Positions 26,001 through 34,050 of a stretch of DNA of 64,000 bases are shown piece after piece. A model generated the notes under the pieces. The model searched no databases, was not told where the DNA came from, and saw nothing but the letters and a program-made list of their open reading frames with translations. The position numbers were made by a program, and so were the translations under genes. The DNA comes from a virus. The stretch's first letter is position 1, and the number at the start of each line of letters is the position of its first letter. The DNA is taken from positions 106,005-170,004 of the IMG/VR virus record IMGVR_UViG_3300028840_003271. One strand, 5' to 3'.

Positions 26001-26681
26001 CTAGTTTTCGTAACCTTTAATTTCATCTGAAACCACTTCAGATTTGTTTTGGAAACTTGTTAATTTTGCATTTATTTTCAAAGCGTCATCATACGATAAA
26101 TTGTTAATATTTTTACAACCCTCCGTTTCAAGAAACTTTTGTACATTAATATCTAAACGAGACGCCATAAGTTCAATAAATCTTATTTGTGTTGGTGTAA
26201 TTTTTTCCGTGTTTACTGTTGGTGTAACATTCATTTCTTCTGCACTATTAACGTTTCGTAACAACAGAGCACGTTTTAATGCTCGACCTTCAGCACGGGT
26301 TTCTGCTAAAGCAACTGGATGTTTATCGTATGGTGGTTTACTATTTACAGAACTTGCGTCAGCAGCACCAGAATATTTACTTTCACCAATAATAAGTGTG
26401 ACGACAACGACAGCACGATCACCAGTATTAGGATTTGGAGGTTGAACAACGTGTGTTAAGCACTCATCAATATGACCAATTAATTCCGTAGTCACTCTTC
26501 GTAATCCATCAACTGTAGGACTACCTTCATATAGTTCGTTTTCAGCAAAAAGTGATAATACATAGTCACTCCATTCTGGATCGGTTGGAGAAATAGCTTT
26601 TTCTACACCATTTTCGTTTTCGTCGTTTACTACATCAAAATCTTCTTCAAAATTTACGTCATTATCGTGTTTATCAGCCAT
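26001..26681 (-). CDS. Possible single-strand annealing (Rad52/Sak-like) protein, 226 aa
   Basis: ATG 26681 follows AAATTTAGGAGAATAAA. Residues 1-35 are acidic and probably disordered. The central part has VVVVTLIIGESKYSGAADAS followed by KHPVALAETRAEGRALKRAL and RNVNSAEEMN. A beta hairpin followed by an A-E-T-R-A-x-x-R-A-L helix is a pattern I associate with phage Rad52-superfamily annealing proteins, where the helix lies near the DNA groove. The C-terminal 65 residues form a small helical module. If right, it would act in recombination-dependent replication together with RecA and the exonucleases. The assignment is tentative. Confidence 0.4.
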   Translation of the reverse strand: MADKHDNDVNFEEDFDVVNDENENGVEKAISPTDPEWSDYVLSLFAENELYEGSPTVDGLRRVTTELIGHIDECLTHVVQPPNPNTGDRAVVVVTLIIGESKYSGAADASSVNSKPPYDKHPVALAETRAEGRALKRALLLRNVNSAEEMNVTPTVNTEKITPTQIRFIELMASRLDINVQKFLETEGCKNINNLSYDDALKINAKLTSFQNKSEVVSDEIKGYEN

Positions 26682-26690
26682 TTTATTCTC

Positions 26691-27437
26691 CTAAATTTTT
26701 AGAGTAACTACCTTAGATTCAAAATCACCTTCTAACACATTTAAAACTTGTTCTAAAATTAGTTTACTTCGATAAGTAGATGGAGTTTTTTCAAATCTTA
26801 TTCGAATTATTCTCCAACCATTACCAATAACCAATCCATTTTTTTGACGGTCTGCTGCTTTAGTTTGTTTTAATTCTTCTACACCCCATATGGGTAAAAA
26901 GTGTGACGGTCCATCAATTTCAATAACAGTTTTTTCACGAGGAAGAAAAAGGTCAAAGTGCAATTTGTCGTTTTTGACTTTATGTTCAGCGTGTAATTGA
27001 ACATTATATTCTTTTTGTAATTCTTGATGTAAAAATCGCTCAAGACGTGATCCATCTTTAAGTGTTTGAAGTCGAGCTTTTGTTGCTTTTGTATGAATTC
27101 TTTCTTTATCTTTAGCGTCTCGATTATTCCATTCTTCTTTATGTTTGTTGGATATTTCTTGTCGTTCTTTATCTGAAAGATTTTCCCAAGATTTTGCACG
27201 ACTTCGAGCAATTTGGTCTTTTATTTTTTGAGATCGTTTTTTACCTTTTGTAGGATGTGGGGTTCTTTTTAAAGCATCTTTTTGTGCTTGAGACTTATCT
27301 TTGATTGGAATACCTAATTCTACCATCTCTTTTTTAAGTTTAAATGGAGATGTTTTAAGTTTATTTGCTATCCAGGCAATACTATAACCTTGATTATGAT
27401 ACCAGTCATTTATTTGTTTTTGTTTTTCGGATGACAT
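26691..27437 (-). CDS. Free-standing EDxHD/Vsr-like endonuclease, 248 aa
   Basis: ATG 27437 overlaps the upstream gene by 32 bases and follows CAGGAAATTTTAA. The N-terminal 45 residues look like a helix-turn-helix (YSIAWIANKLKTSPFKLKKE). Residues 60-105 carry a basic NUMOD3-like DNA-binding segment (TKGKKRSQKIKDQIARSRAK). The C-terminal domain has Glu133 (SRLERFLHQ), Asp162 (LHFDLFLP), Glu173/Asp175 (VIEIDGPSH) and His179, the spacing of EDxHD homing endonucleases related to Vsr. Such enzymes are mobile and cut intron- or intein-less alleles, or unlinked sites. It sits between a candidate annealing gene and the glycosylation cluster, a typical free-standing insertion. Confidence 0.6.
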   Translation of the reverse strand: MSSEKQKQINDWYHNQGYSIAWIANKLKTSPFKLKKEMVELGIPIKDKSQAQKDALKRTPHPTKGKKRSQKIKDQIARSRAKSWENLSDKERQEISNKHKEEWNNRDAKDKERIHTKATKARLQTLKDGSRLERFLHQELQKEYNVQLHAEHKVKNDKLHFDLFLPREKTVIEIDGPSHFLPIWGVEELKQTKAADRQKNGLVIGNGWRIIRIRFEKTPSTYRSKLILEQVLNVLEGDFESKVVTLKI

Positions 27438-27909
27438 TTAAAATTTCCTGATAGTTAAAGTTTTCAATAGTAGCAATGGGTTTTTTCCAACATTCTTCGA
27501 TTAATTGAGCGTGTTTTTTTGATCGAGCAATCAATTCAATTTCTGGATGAGTGTAAAGTTGTAAATCTTTATATAATAAATCTTTTGAATTAAATGAGGT
27601 TGTTGGATTTCTTAATATCCATTCTAAATCCATTACATAGAATAATTTTCGTTTACAACATGGTAAATTGGCTAGTAACTTTGCAGATGCTAAATTGGTT
27701 GCAATTACTGGATGTGGAAACGTCCACGCTTCTACGTCAAGCATACAAGAAAATTTGGGCTGTGTAAAAGATTGGTAATATTCTTTATAAAAAACAACGG
27801 GGTTGACATATATTTCTTTACTCACTAATTTATTGAGTTCTGTTAATATCATTACTCCAGTTTGTGATACATCTAGAGCGTTAACTAAAATTCCAAAAGT
27901 TGTTATCAT
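27406..27909 (-). CDS. Glycosylation-cluster protein, 167 aa
   Basis: No family is firmly recognised. The start ATG 27909 overlaps the upstream stop (ATGA). The order of strands and helices (TFGILVNALDVSQTGVMILT, then FPHPVIATNLASAKLLAN, then RKLFYVMDLEWIL and a late ARSKKHAQLIEECW) resembles half of a GT-B glycosyltransferase, where a donor-binding half would end in a SxxHxxL-type helix. It is too short for a full enzyme. It may work with the next gene product, or be a remnant. It is last in the run of glycosyltransferase-like genes. Confidence 0.4.
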   Translation of the reverse strand: MITTFGILVNALDVSQTGVMILTELNKLVSKEIYVNPVVFYKEYYQSFTQPKFSCMLDVEAWTFPHPVIATNLASAKLLANLPCCKRKLFYVMDLEWILRNPTTSFNSKDLLYKDLQLYTHPEIELIARSKKHAQLIEECWKKPIATIENFNYQEILNVIRKTKTNK

Positions 27910-28733
27910 AAAATAACCTGTTCGTGATGAGATATAATTTTTTCACATTGTTCTTTAGCAGAGGTTCGTATATCTTTGTCTATTCCACTAAAAACATTTC
28001 TTATGATATGATAGTAAGTATTATTTTTTGCTGCTATATATGCTTCATTACTATTTTGAGAATTTGTTGATATAATTTTTGATAAGTCTTTAATAAAATT
28101 TTCAACTGTGACTATTTCGTGTGGATTAGAAATACAGTTTCGTTTATGAAAACCAGCATCCCATAAACTGTTTTGATTATAATCCAGTATACAACTAGAT
28201 GATGCTATTAAATTCGACGTTTCTTTAACACCTACTTGACCAATATATTGTGGTAGTGGAAGTGGATTACCACACACTTTTAATGAAAAATCGGATTTTG
28301 ATATTTCTTTCAAAAATTGTAATATTTCTGGTGGTGTTGCAGTGTTTGAAAGATATAACACATCACTTTTATCTTTTTCTGAAAAAACTCCACTATTATA
28401 TTGAGCAATGTTTGCTGCTGGTCCAACTAAAGTGTATGGAACATTATTTGTTGGTGGTTTTTCTGTGCATAATTTAATAGGTTGAATTGTTGGTGGATAA
28501 CGATCTCCAAACAAAATTAAATCTGTCTTTTTTTCTTGTAATGCTGATATTAATGAAGATGTGAAATCTTGAGTTGTGCAAATAAAAATATCTGGAGAAA
28601 CTTCATCAAACATGTCCCATAAAGATTTGTAATCTGATAACCAGATAAAAGTTTTTGGATTTACAGTATTTAAAGTAATAACTGTTCGATAAAAAACTAA
28701 ATTTTCTGGATGGTGAGTTGCTATAATTTTCAT
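27906..28733 (-). CDS. GT-B-like glycosyltransferase, 275 aa
   Basis: ATG 28733 overlaps the upstream stop (ATGA). The first 100 residues form an N-terminal Rossmann-like half (MKIIATHHPENLVFYRT, DIFICTTQDF, TDLILFGDRYPP). The C-terminal half has KSDVLYLSNT, SLKVCGNPLPLPQYIG, then KETSNLIASSSCILDYN and SLWDAGFHKRNCISNP, which resembles the donor-binding part of CgeB-like and other GT-B proteins (a conserved small-residue stretch followed by D-x-N). It is shorter than usual. Substrate unknown; probably sugars added to phage or host surface structures or to DNA. Confidence 0.5.
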   Translation of the reverse strand: MKIIATHHPENLVFYRTVITLNTVNPKTFIWLSDYKSLWDMFDEVSPDIFICTTQDFTSSLISALQEKKTDLILFGDRYPPTIQPIKLCTEKPPTNNVPYTLVGPAANIAQYNSGVFSEKDKSDVLYLSNTATPPEILQFLKEISKSDFSLKVCGNPLPLPQYIGQVGVKETSNLIASSSCILDYNQNSLWDAGFHKRNCISNPHEIVTVENFIKDLSKIISTNSQNSNEAYIAAKNNTYYHIIRNVFSGIDKDIRTSAKEQCEKIISHHEQVIL

Positions 28734-29458
28734 ATTATTGTTCTTGCAAATGTTAAATCCTTAGACGAATCTATATCTGTTACTTTGAGTAAATATGGAG
28801 ATAGGGTTTTAAGTTTACCACCCATATTTAGAATTTCGTTAAAACTTTCAAATAGAAAATAATTGTAATATTGTTCATTCCAACATATTTTTTTACAAAG
28901 TTCTAATTCTTTACCTGTTAAAATAGCAACCTGAGCCCATTTTTTAGGTAGTGTATAATCAAATCTTTCTACAAACTGATTAACTGTAGTACATCCAACT
29001 TCTTTAGATTTCATAGTAAAATTTGTATCTAATACCACACTTGAAGTTTGTAAATGTGATAATTTTAAAGAGGAAAAAATATATTTATTGAATACCAAAT
29101 CACCATGTAAAACTATTACTGTTGGAGTGTGAATTGCTCGTAAAGCCATTCCAAGACTTCGTGTTGCGTTTGTGTTTGAGTGATTTTCGTTTTCAATTTT
29201 AACTATAGAGTCGGGTGTGGAATTCATTACTTTATTAGCTGATGAACCTACAACAAGAACAATTGATTCTAAACAAGATTGTGGTAAATGTTTTATAATT
29301 GAAAGTTGATGATCTAAAATTGTTTTTTTGTGATTAAGTTTTAATAATGATGTTGGACCATACGATTTCATATATAAGTGGGTGCCGGCTGCTAAAATTA
29401 TTACCGAGTATGAAAACGGTTTTGTTATACCAATGTTTCTTTTAGCTGGATGACTCAT
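28730..29458 (-). CDS. Sugar-nucleotidyltransferase-like protein with altered active site, 242 aa
   Basis: ATG 29458 lies inside the end of the upstream gene. The N-terminal motif SVIILAAGTHLYMKSYGPTS aligns with the L-A-A-G-x-G-x-R-M-x(n)-P-K-x-L-L signature of nucleotidyltransferases that make UDP-, CDP- or GDP-sugars. Here His27 replaces Gly, Tyr29 replaces the catalytic Arg and Thr36 stands where Lys is expected. Later parts keep the fold (VLVVGSSANKVMN, TVIVLHGDLVF near residues 125-135, where HGD replaces the metal-binding D-x-D-like site). It may be inactive, regulatory, or use another substrate. Context: second in the leftward glycosyltransferase run. Confidence 0.55.
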   Translation of the reverse strand: MSHPAKRNIGITKPFSYSVIILAAGTHLYMKSYGPTSLLKLNHKKTILDHQLSIIKHLPQSCLESIVLVVGSSANKVMNSTPDSIVKIENENHSNTNATRSLGMALRAIHTPTVIVLHGDLVFNKYIFSSLKLSHLQTSSVVLDTNFTMKSKEVGCTTVNQFVERFDYTLPKKWAQVAILTGKELELCKKICWNEQYYNYFLFESFNEILNMGGKLKTLSPYLLKVTDIDSSKDLTFARTII

Positions 29459-29987
29459 ATGTTTTTAAAATATATTGTAGTTCTGTTTGTAAACGACTTG
29501 AGTCTTGTTGAATCGATTGTATCTCAAATAGTGGTTCAGCAATATGCCAACTTAAATGACGGCGGTTGAGTTGACACAAGTAATCATAGTTATATAAATA
29601 TTGTAACTGTTCATTAAATTGAAGATTAACTTGTGAATTAATAAATAGTGGTATATTCATAATGTGTTTTTTACATATTTCATAATTCCACGACGAAAAA
29701 TGTGTTGAATTATCATCTATAATACAATCAGCATAAACACAACAAACTCCAGGATATTGAATAAATATATTTTCAATTTTGGTTAGAGCGTTGTCGTCAA
29801 TAATTTGTGTTTGCGACGGTAAATATCCATAAATATCACCATCGTCCTTTTCTTTTCTTTTCTCATTAAATATTTTTGGTGGACATTCTTCCAAAGAATA
29901 TGGTTCTGTCCACACATTAGTGTAGTTTATTGAACTTGATATTGGTTCTGTTGAAAATATAATTATTCGCTTGGAAAGTTCGGACAT
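29442..29987 (-). CDS. GT-A-like/glycosylation-cluster protein, 181 aa
   Basis: ATG 29987 overlaps the upstream gene by 25 bases. The protein contains IENIFIQYPGVCCVYADCII, where V-Y-A-D resembles the metal-binding D-x-D strand of GT-A (family 2-like) glycosyltransferases, and later IPLFINSQVNLQFNEQLQYL resembling the acceptor-side region of such enzymes. The N-terminal substrate-binding strand set is short. Combined with the next upstream gene (29963-30526), the two could be one GT-A enzyme made as two chains; that is speculation. No membrane segment. Confidence 0.4.
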   Translation of the reverse strand: MSELSKRIIIFSTEPISSSINYTNVWTEPYSLEECPPKIFNEKRKEKDDGDIYGYLPSQTQIIDDNALTKIENIFIQYPGVCCVYADCIIDDNSTHFSSWNYEICKKHIMNIPLFINSQVNLQFNEQLQYLYNYDYLCQLNRRHLSWHIAEPLFEIQSIQQDSSRLQTELQYILKTYESSS

Positions 29988-30526
29988 ATGTCTGTTATTT
30001 TGTGTATTGGTACGTGTTTTTTAATTTTACTATAAAGCGTATTTTCAGAATTTCCAGAATAGATTTTATGTAATACATAATTTACAACTAATCCATTTTG
30101 AGTAGCGTTTGGTAAACAGTATAAAATTGGATCTTTTTTATCGTTTTCATCTTTTATAGAGATATTGTGTTGAAATATTTTATCTGCTTCAGTAAAAAAT
30201 TGTTGAAAAGTATCTTTAGGAACAATAAAATTAGACCAAAAAACTGAATAATATGGATAAGTTACAATATCTATTGTCATATCAATTGCTGCTTCGTGTG
30301 ACACTTCTGGATTAACTAAATTTTCCACTCTCCATGGAATTTGTAATGTTTTGATAAAATCTACCAGTGTAGATGGTTTAATTCGTCCACGATATGGATT
30401 TATAATTGTAATATGTGATGGTAGATGTGTTTGCTGTAATAATGACATTACCGTTTTTTTTGTTGCTGTAAAAGAAAACATGTCAGCAAAAACAATCGCT
30501 TGATATTCGTAATCTTGATAACTCAT
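29963..30526 (-). CDS. GT-A-like glycosyltransferase-related protein, 187 aa
   Basis: ATG 30526 follows TTTTGGAGAAAAAAT. The start YQAIVFADMFSFTATKKTVM followed by LLQQTHLPSHITIINPYRGR resembles the first strands of family 2 GT-A enzymes (nucleotide-binding strand, then a helix and Q-T-x-x-P-x-x-I motif). The part VSHEAAIDMTIDIVTYPYYS could cover the donor-site helix and the following acidic strand is changed (VFWSNF rather than a D-x-D). It overlaps the next gene. Probably a divergent transferase; substrate unknown. Confidence 0.45.
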   Translation of the reverse strand: MSYQDYEYQAIVFADMFSFTATKKTVMSLLQQTHLPSHITIINPYRGRIKPSTLVDFIKTLQIPWRVENLVNPEVSHEAAIDMTIDIVTYPYYSVFWSNFIVPKDTFQQFFTEADKIFQHNISIKDENDKKDPILYCLPNATQNGLVVNYVLHKIYSGNSENTLYSKIKKHVPIHKITDICPNFPSE

Positions 30527-30541
30527 ATTTTTTCTCCAAAA

Positions 30542-30973
30542 TTAATTTAGTTGTGGTTTTGGTCTCATTGCTCGTATTGAATACTTATGTTGCATGAGAC
30601 GGTTAGAAATGATTGATAAACCAAATTGTTGAAGTTGTGTTTTAGCAGTTTGAAAATCTACACAATTTGTACGACCATAAAAAAGTAAAGTAGACACATC
30701 TTCTAAATTTAATTCTCCACGAACAATAGCATATGCTGTATCAATATAATCGGTTCCTTCAACAATAATATGTCCTCCATATCTTAATTTAGAAATCGCA
30801 ACTTGTAAAACTTGAAAACGGTTTATCAAAAAGTCACAACAATTACCTAGATGTAAAAGCATACAGCTTGATGGTTCTAAATCATTTAATCTTTCTGGTG
30901 GAACCATTTCACAATCTTCAAATTGTGCTGTCATGTTTGAGTGTTGTGGAATAACAATTTGTATTTTATTCAT
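30542..30973 (-). CDS. Methyltransferase-like fragment or fold protein, 143 aa
   Basis: ATG 30973 lies two bases from the stop of the upstream gene and follows CGAGATAAAT. The middle has SSCMLLHLGNCCDFL, then SKLRYGGHIIVEGTDYIDTA, which matches the central strand plus L-x-x-G-G-x-x-I-x-E-G-x-D region of SAM-dependent methyltransferases that act next to glycosyltransferases. The N-terminal SAM-binding glycine loop (GxGxG) is not visible, so it may be a degenerate or non-catalytic member. Position within the glycosylation cluster supports a link to glycan modification. Confidence 0.4.
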   Translation of the reverse strand: MNKIQIVIPQHSNMTAQFEDCEMVPPERLNDLEPSSCMLLHLGNCCDFLINRFQVLQVAISKLRYGGHIIVEGTDYIDTAYAIVRGELNLEDVSTLLFYGRTNCVDFQTAKTQLQQFGLSIISNRLMQHKYSIRAMRPKPQLN

Positions 30974-30975
30974 AT

Positions 30976-31887
30976 TTATCTCGTATAAACATAGTTATAA
31001 ATTGAGTTAAAAATTTCATTCCATTTTTCTAAATTAGATATTGGAAAAGTTTCAGTAATATATTGTTGATTATCAATTGGTTGTAAATTGTCTATTCTTT
31101 TAAGTAGTAATATGAGTTCGTTTTGACTAGTAAATGAATAATAACGTTTCTCAGGTAATAATGGAGTTTCGTGATGTAATGGAGTACATCCAAAAGTCAT
31201 AGCATATATTGTTGGTAATATCGTATCTTTATTTAAATTGAGATAAAATTTACTTTCTTTTAGAGTATTAAGATAATCTTCTTGTGTATGGTTTTCCAAG
31301 GTGTTAATAACTTTAACTGGTAATTTGCTATATTCTGATATGAGAATTAAATCTTCTTTATTTTCTAACTTACCATATACTAAAATTTGGTCTTTTTTTG
31401 GATAGGATTTTTGTAGAGGAAAAAAATAATCAGCAAGAGTATAGTTTACTTTCCAAGTTTGGTTGACCGTTTTTGATGTAGCAACGTAAAAATGTGCTTT
31501 TTTTTCTCGTTCTAATAAGAAAAGGTCTTCTGTTTTTACTACGTCTGGTGGTGGTAAATGTTCAATTAGTATGAGTGGTATATGTAAGTTGTGTGCTAAT
31601 ATTATTGCTTTATCATAGTTTTTTAGTTTACCTTGGCAGACCACAACATCATAATCTATCATTAAAGATAGACTGTTATGTGCTACTAAAGTATAGAAGT
31701 TTTCTGGTGGTGGTGATGTATTGGTGTCCCATGGAACACACTCTATGTCGTGAGCACCGTAAAATTTGTGTGGTAAGTTTGGTAATAATAAAGTTTCAAA
31801 AAAACCATCATATGGAAACCAAAGAATATTAAGTGGTTCGTTAGTACGGGTTGCTGAACGAATTATGTTATTTATTGGAATAGACAT
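30976..31887 (-). CDS. GT-B-like glycosyltransferase, 303 aa
   Basis: ATG 31887 follows a weak ribosome site. Two Rossmann-like halves are visible: an N-terminal half with NILWFPYDGFFETLL, DYDVVVCQGKLKNYD and HIPLILIEHLPPPDV, and a C-terminal half with KDQILVYGKLENKED, PVKVINTLENHTQEDYLNTL, ESKFYLNLNKDTILPTIYAM and FGCTPLHHETPLL, which corresponds to the glycine/proline-rich donor-binding end of GT-B enzymes. The catalytic E-x(7)-E is not clear. It is the first of the tightly packed leftward series 27406-31887. Confidence 0.55.
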   Translation of the reverse strand: MSIPINNIIRSATRTNEPLNILWFPYDGFFETLLLPNLPHKFYGAHDIECVPWDTNTSPPPENFYTLVAHNSLSLMIDYDVVVCQGKLKNYDKAIILAHNLHIPLILIEHLPPPDVVKTEDLFLLEREKKAHFYVATSKTVNQTWKVNYTLADYFFPLQKSYPKKDQILVYGKLENKEDLILISEYSKLPVKVINTLENHTQEDYLNTLKESKFYLNLNKDTILPTIYAMTFGCTPLHHETPLLPEKRYYSFTSQNELILLLKRIDNLQPIDNQQYITETFPISNLEKWNEIFNSIYNYVYTR

Positions 31888-31889
31888 TT

Positions 31890-32114
31890 TTATTTTTCAA
31901 CCACTTTTAATGGTGCTGGAGCCATAATATCTATTTTTAATATTTGGTCTCGTGTTTTGTTTAATACGGGTTTATTATTTTCGTCAAGTCGAAATTTAAC
32001 TATATGTCCTGTTTTAGTATCACACTCAATAACATAAAAATGTTCTTTATCTTCAGCATCAAAAATACGCATTGGTTTATTAGTTCTTGCTATATCATCA
32101 ACGGTATATATCAT
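31890..32114 (-). CDS. Small hypothetical protein, 74 aa
   Basis: The start ATG 32114 overlaps the upstream stop (ATGA) and the product ends three bases before the next gene. It is a small beta-type domain (AEDKEHFYVIECDTKTGHIV) with a basic C-terminus (ILKIDIMAPAPLKVVEK). No motif, membrane segment or family is recognised. Its place between a P-loop kinase and glycosyltransferases gives no clear role. Confidence 0.5.
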   Translation of the reverse strand: MIYTVDDIARTNKPMRIFDAEDKEHFYVIECDTKTGHIVKFRLDENNKPVLNKTRDQILKIDIMAPAPLKVVEK

Positions 32115-32365
32115 TTTATATCTTCTGGATCTTTATTATAAGTTGGGCTTTCAATATTGGGATTATCCATAGCATCAATAAGTGCTAAACGAATATCATC
32201 AAATCCAGTACGATTAAAATTCTGAATTTCTCCTAATGATGTTTCGTGAAATCTCCATCCACGACCAGTAACAGAATATCTAAACATACATAGGCCGGTA
32301 TAGGACTTTTTATTGTTTTGTTCTTGTATCCAATCTAAAATTTCTGTGTCGGTATATTTATACAT
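32111..32365 (-). CDS. Small hypothetical protein, 84 aa
   Basis: ATG 32365 follows ATAGAGAAGAAAA. The 84-residue product begins MYKYTDTEILDWIQEQNN and contains GRGWRFHETSLGE, suggesting a small winged or alpha/beta domain similar in size to phage host-takeover or regulatory proteins. No known family is recognised. It is translationally coupled to the next gene (ATGA overlap). Confidence 0.5.
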   Translation of the reverse strand: MYKYTDTEILDWIQEQNNKKSYTGLCMFRYSVTGRGWRFHETSLGEIQNFNRTGFDDIRLALIDAMDNPNIESPTYNKDPEDIK

Positions 32366-32374
32366 TTTTCTTCT

Positions 32375-32914
32375 CTATAAATAATCTTTTCGAATTTTTT
32401 CTACATCTAATGTTTTTAGATTATTATTAATACGATGAATGGCATGACGTAATCCTATATTGTCATTTTGAGTTCGTGCTAAACACACTTCTAAAGGAGT
32501 TGGTATAATTATATATTGAGCGTTTCTATCAATTTCAAAAATACGACGAATACTCCATTCTGTAGAATTTGTTTCGTCAAATAAGATACGATATTTACGA
32601 TTATAAAACGTTCGTAGTGTCGTTAAAATTGCCATTGATACAGCACATTCTCCATTACCACCCTGAACATCACAACCATCTTTATAAGGCTCTGGTCCAT
32701 ATACAGCTTGACGAAACTCATCACCACATATTACTATATCTTTAGGTTTTTTTTCCCAAAAGTTTGCGAAGGTAGTTTTGCCACTACGGGGCAGACCGAT
32801 TGTAAAAAATAAACCAAATTCCTTTACAAAATCATTCCACCTATTTGAATATATATTTGTTTTATGTGTGTTGTTTGTGTTATAATGTTGGAGTATTAAT
32901 TCATGAATAGTCAT
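32375..32914 (-). CDS. P-loop kinase, polynucleotide-kinase-like, 179 aa
   Basis: ATG 32914 overlaps the upstream stop (ATGA). Walker A is at GLPRSGKTTFANFW, about residues 38-51. It is followed by KDIVICGDEFRQAVYG, in which the Asp-Glu-Phe-Arg is typical of the phosphate acceptor region of T4 Pnk-type kinases, then YRILFDETNSTEWSIRRIFE (substrate/lid) and a C-terminal IIIPTPLEVCLARTQND. There is no phosphatase domain. Enzymes of this group phosphorylate 5' ends of nucleic acids or small substrates; the exact substrate is not visible. It lies just downstream of a GT4-like gene. Confidence 0.65.
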   Translation of the reverse strand: MTIHELILQHYNTNNTHKTNIYSNRWNDFVKEFGLFFTIGLPRSGKTTFANFWEKKPKDIVICGDEFRQAVYGPEPYKDGCDVQGGNGECAVSMAILTTLRTFYNRKYRILFDETNSTEWSIRRIFEIDRNAQYIIIPTPLEVCLARTQNDNIGLRHAIHRINNNLKTLDVEKIRKDYL

Positions 32915-34050
32915 TGTGTTTTCTCTAAAAATTCATTAAATTGTTGTCCTATTTTTTCATAAGAAAATTGTTTTACATGAGATTGATTAATTTGAGAGGT
33001 TTTTATTTTTGTAAGCTCGTCTTGCTCATAAATCTGTCTCATAGCTTTTTGTAGTTCTAAAATAGAAATGGATTGCCAAGTTTCTCGTGCTGTATATAAA
33101 TAAGGTAGTGGTCGGTTATTAGTAACTACTGGTGTTTCAGTGCTTGGTATTATTTTATTAATTGGGTTAATGTAATCTACCATACCCGTATTCTGTGTTA
33201 CTATTACAGAATTACCAAATCCAGCAGCATCTAACATTGGACGACAGCACGCTTCTCCATGAGAAGGCATAACAAAACAATCGCAAATTTGGTGTAAAGC
33301 ACATAATTTATCTTGTGGTAAATGTTCGGTTATAATCCATTCTTTAATATATTGGTCGGTGTTTTGATAAATACCTAAATTTTTCTTAAATTGTAAAATT
33401 TCATTATCTAATTTATCTAAAAGTTGTTGAGGATGTAATCCGGCTTGACTCGTTTTGATAAGTAGACCAACCGGTTCATTAAGTGAAAATTCACGATGAA
33501 ATGCTGTTAAAAGTGCTTTTAGGTTTTTACGAGGTACATGTTCTCCTACAAAATAAAACAAAAATAGATTGTGTAATCCATGCTCCTTCCAAGGTGCTAA
33601 ATTATATTCTTGTTCGTATTTTTGAATATCTATTGCTTCATGTATTACTGATATTGGAGTTGTTACATCACTTTTTTCCAAATTGAGTTTATCCTGATGA
33701 GAAGGAGAAATAATATATTCCATTTGGTTAAGATGGTATGGCCAACTTGTGTGTTGTAAATAAGCAGTTTCAGCAATACCAAAACCAACATATTTTGAAT
33801 TTGTGTCATTAGGAAATTCTAATAAATTTGGAAGAACTTTTTGTATTATTACGTCATAGTGTGATGATTTATTTTGTTCTGCTAATACAATTTGTGGAGG
33901 AATGTTTTCATTTTTTTCAATACTTGTTGACATATAGATGGGTCGTAATGTGATATTATGTTTGGTGGTGAGTAAAGATAAAGCATAAGCACGAGCAGCC
34001 TCACCCCACCCATCAGCAGAACGATAATTACCTATAAATAGAATGTTCAT
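32911..34050 (-). CDS. GT4-like glycosyltransferase (group 1), 379 aa
   Basis: ATG 34050 overlaps the upstream stop (ATGA). GT-B fold: N-terminal MNILFIGNYRSADGWGEAAR with the glycine-rich acceptor loop; VGFGIAETAYL; ISPSHQDKLNLEKS, the end of the N-domain; then YFVGEHVPRKNLKALLTAFH, the family-4 start of the donor domain with R-K-N; and CFVMPSHGEACCRPMLDAAG, the E-x(7)-D/E-type donor motif. Full length for the family. It transfers a sugar from a nucleotide-sugar to an unknown acceptor in the cytosol. With its neighbours it forms a glycosylation island. Confidence 0.8.
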   Translation of the reverse strand: MNILFIGNYRSADGWGEAARAYALSLLTTKHNITLRPIYMSTSIEKNENIPPQIVLAEQNKSSHYDVIIQKVLPNLLEFPNDTNSKYVGFGIAETAYLQHTSWPYHLNQMEYIISPSHQDKLNLEKSDVTTPISVIHEAIDIQKYEQEYNLAPWKEHGLHNLFLFYFVGEHVPRKNLKALLTAFHREFSLNEPVGLLIKTSQAGLHPQQLLDKLDNEILQFKKNLGIYQNTDQYIKEWIITEHLPQDKLCALHQICDCFVMPSHGEACCRPMLDAAGFGNSVIVTQNTGMVDYINPINKIIPSTETPVVTNNRPLPYLYTARETWQSISILELQKAMRQIYEQDELTKIKTSQINQSHVKQFSYEKIGQQFNEFLEKTQ

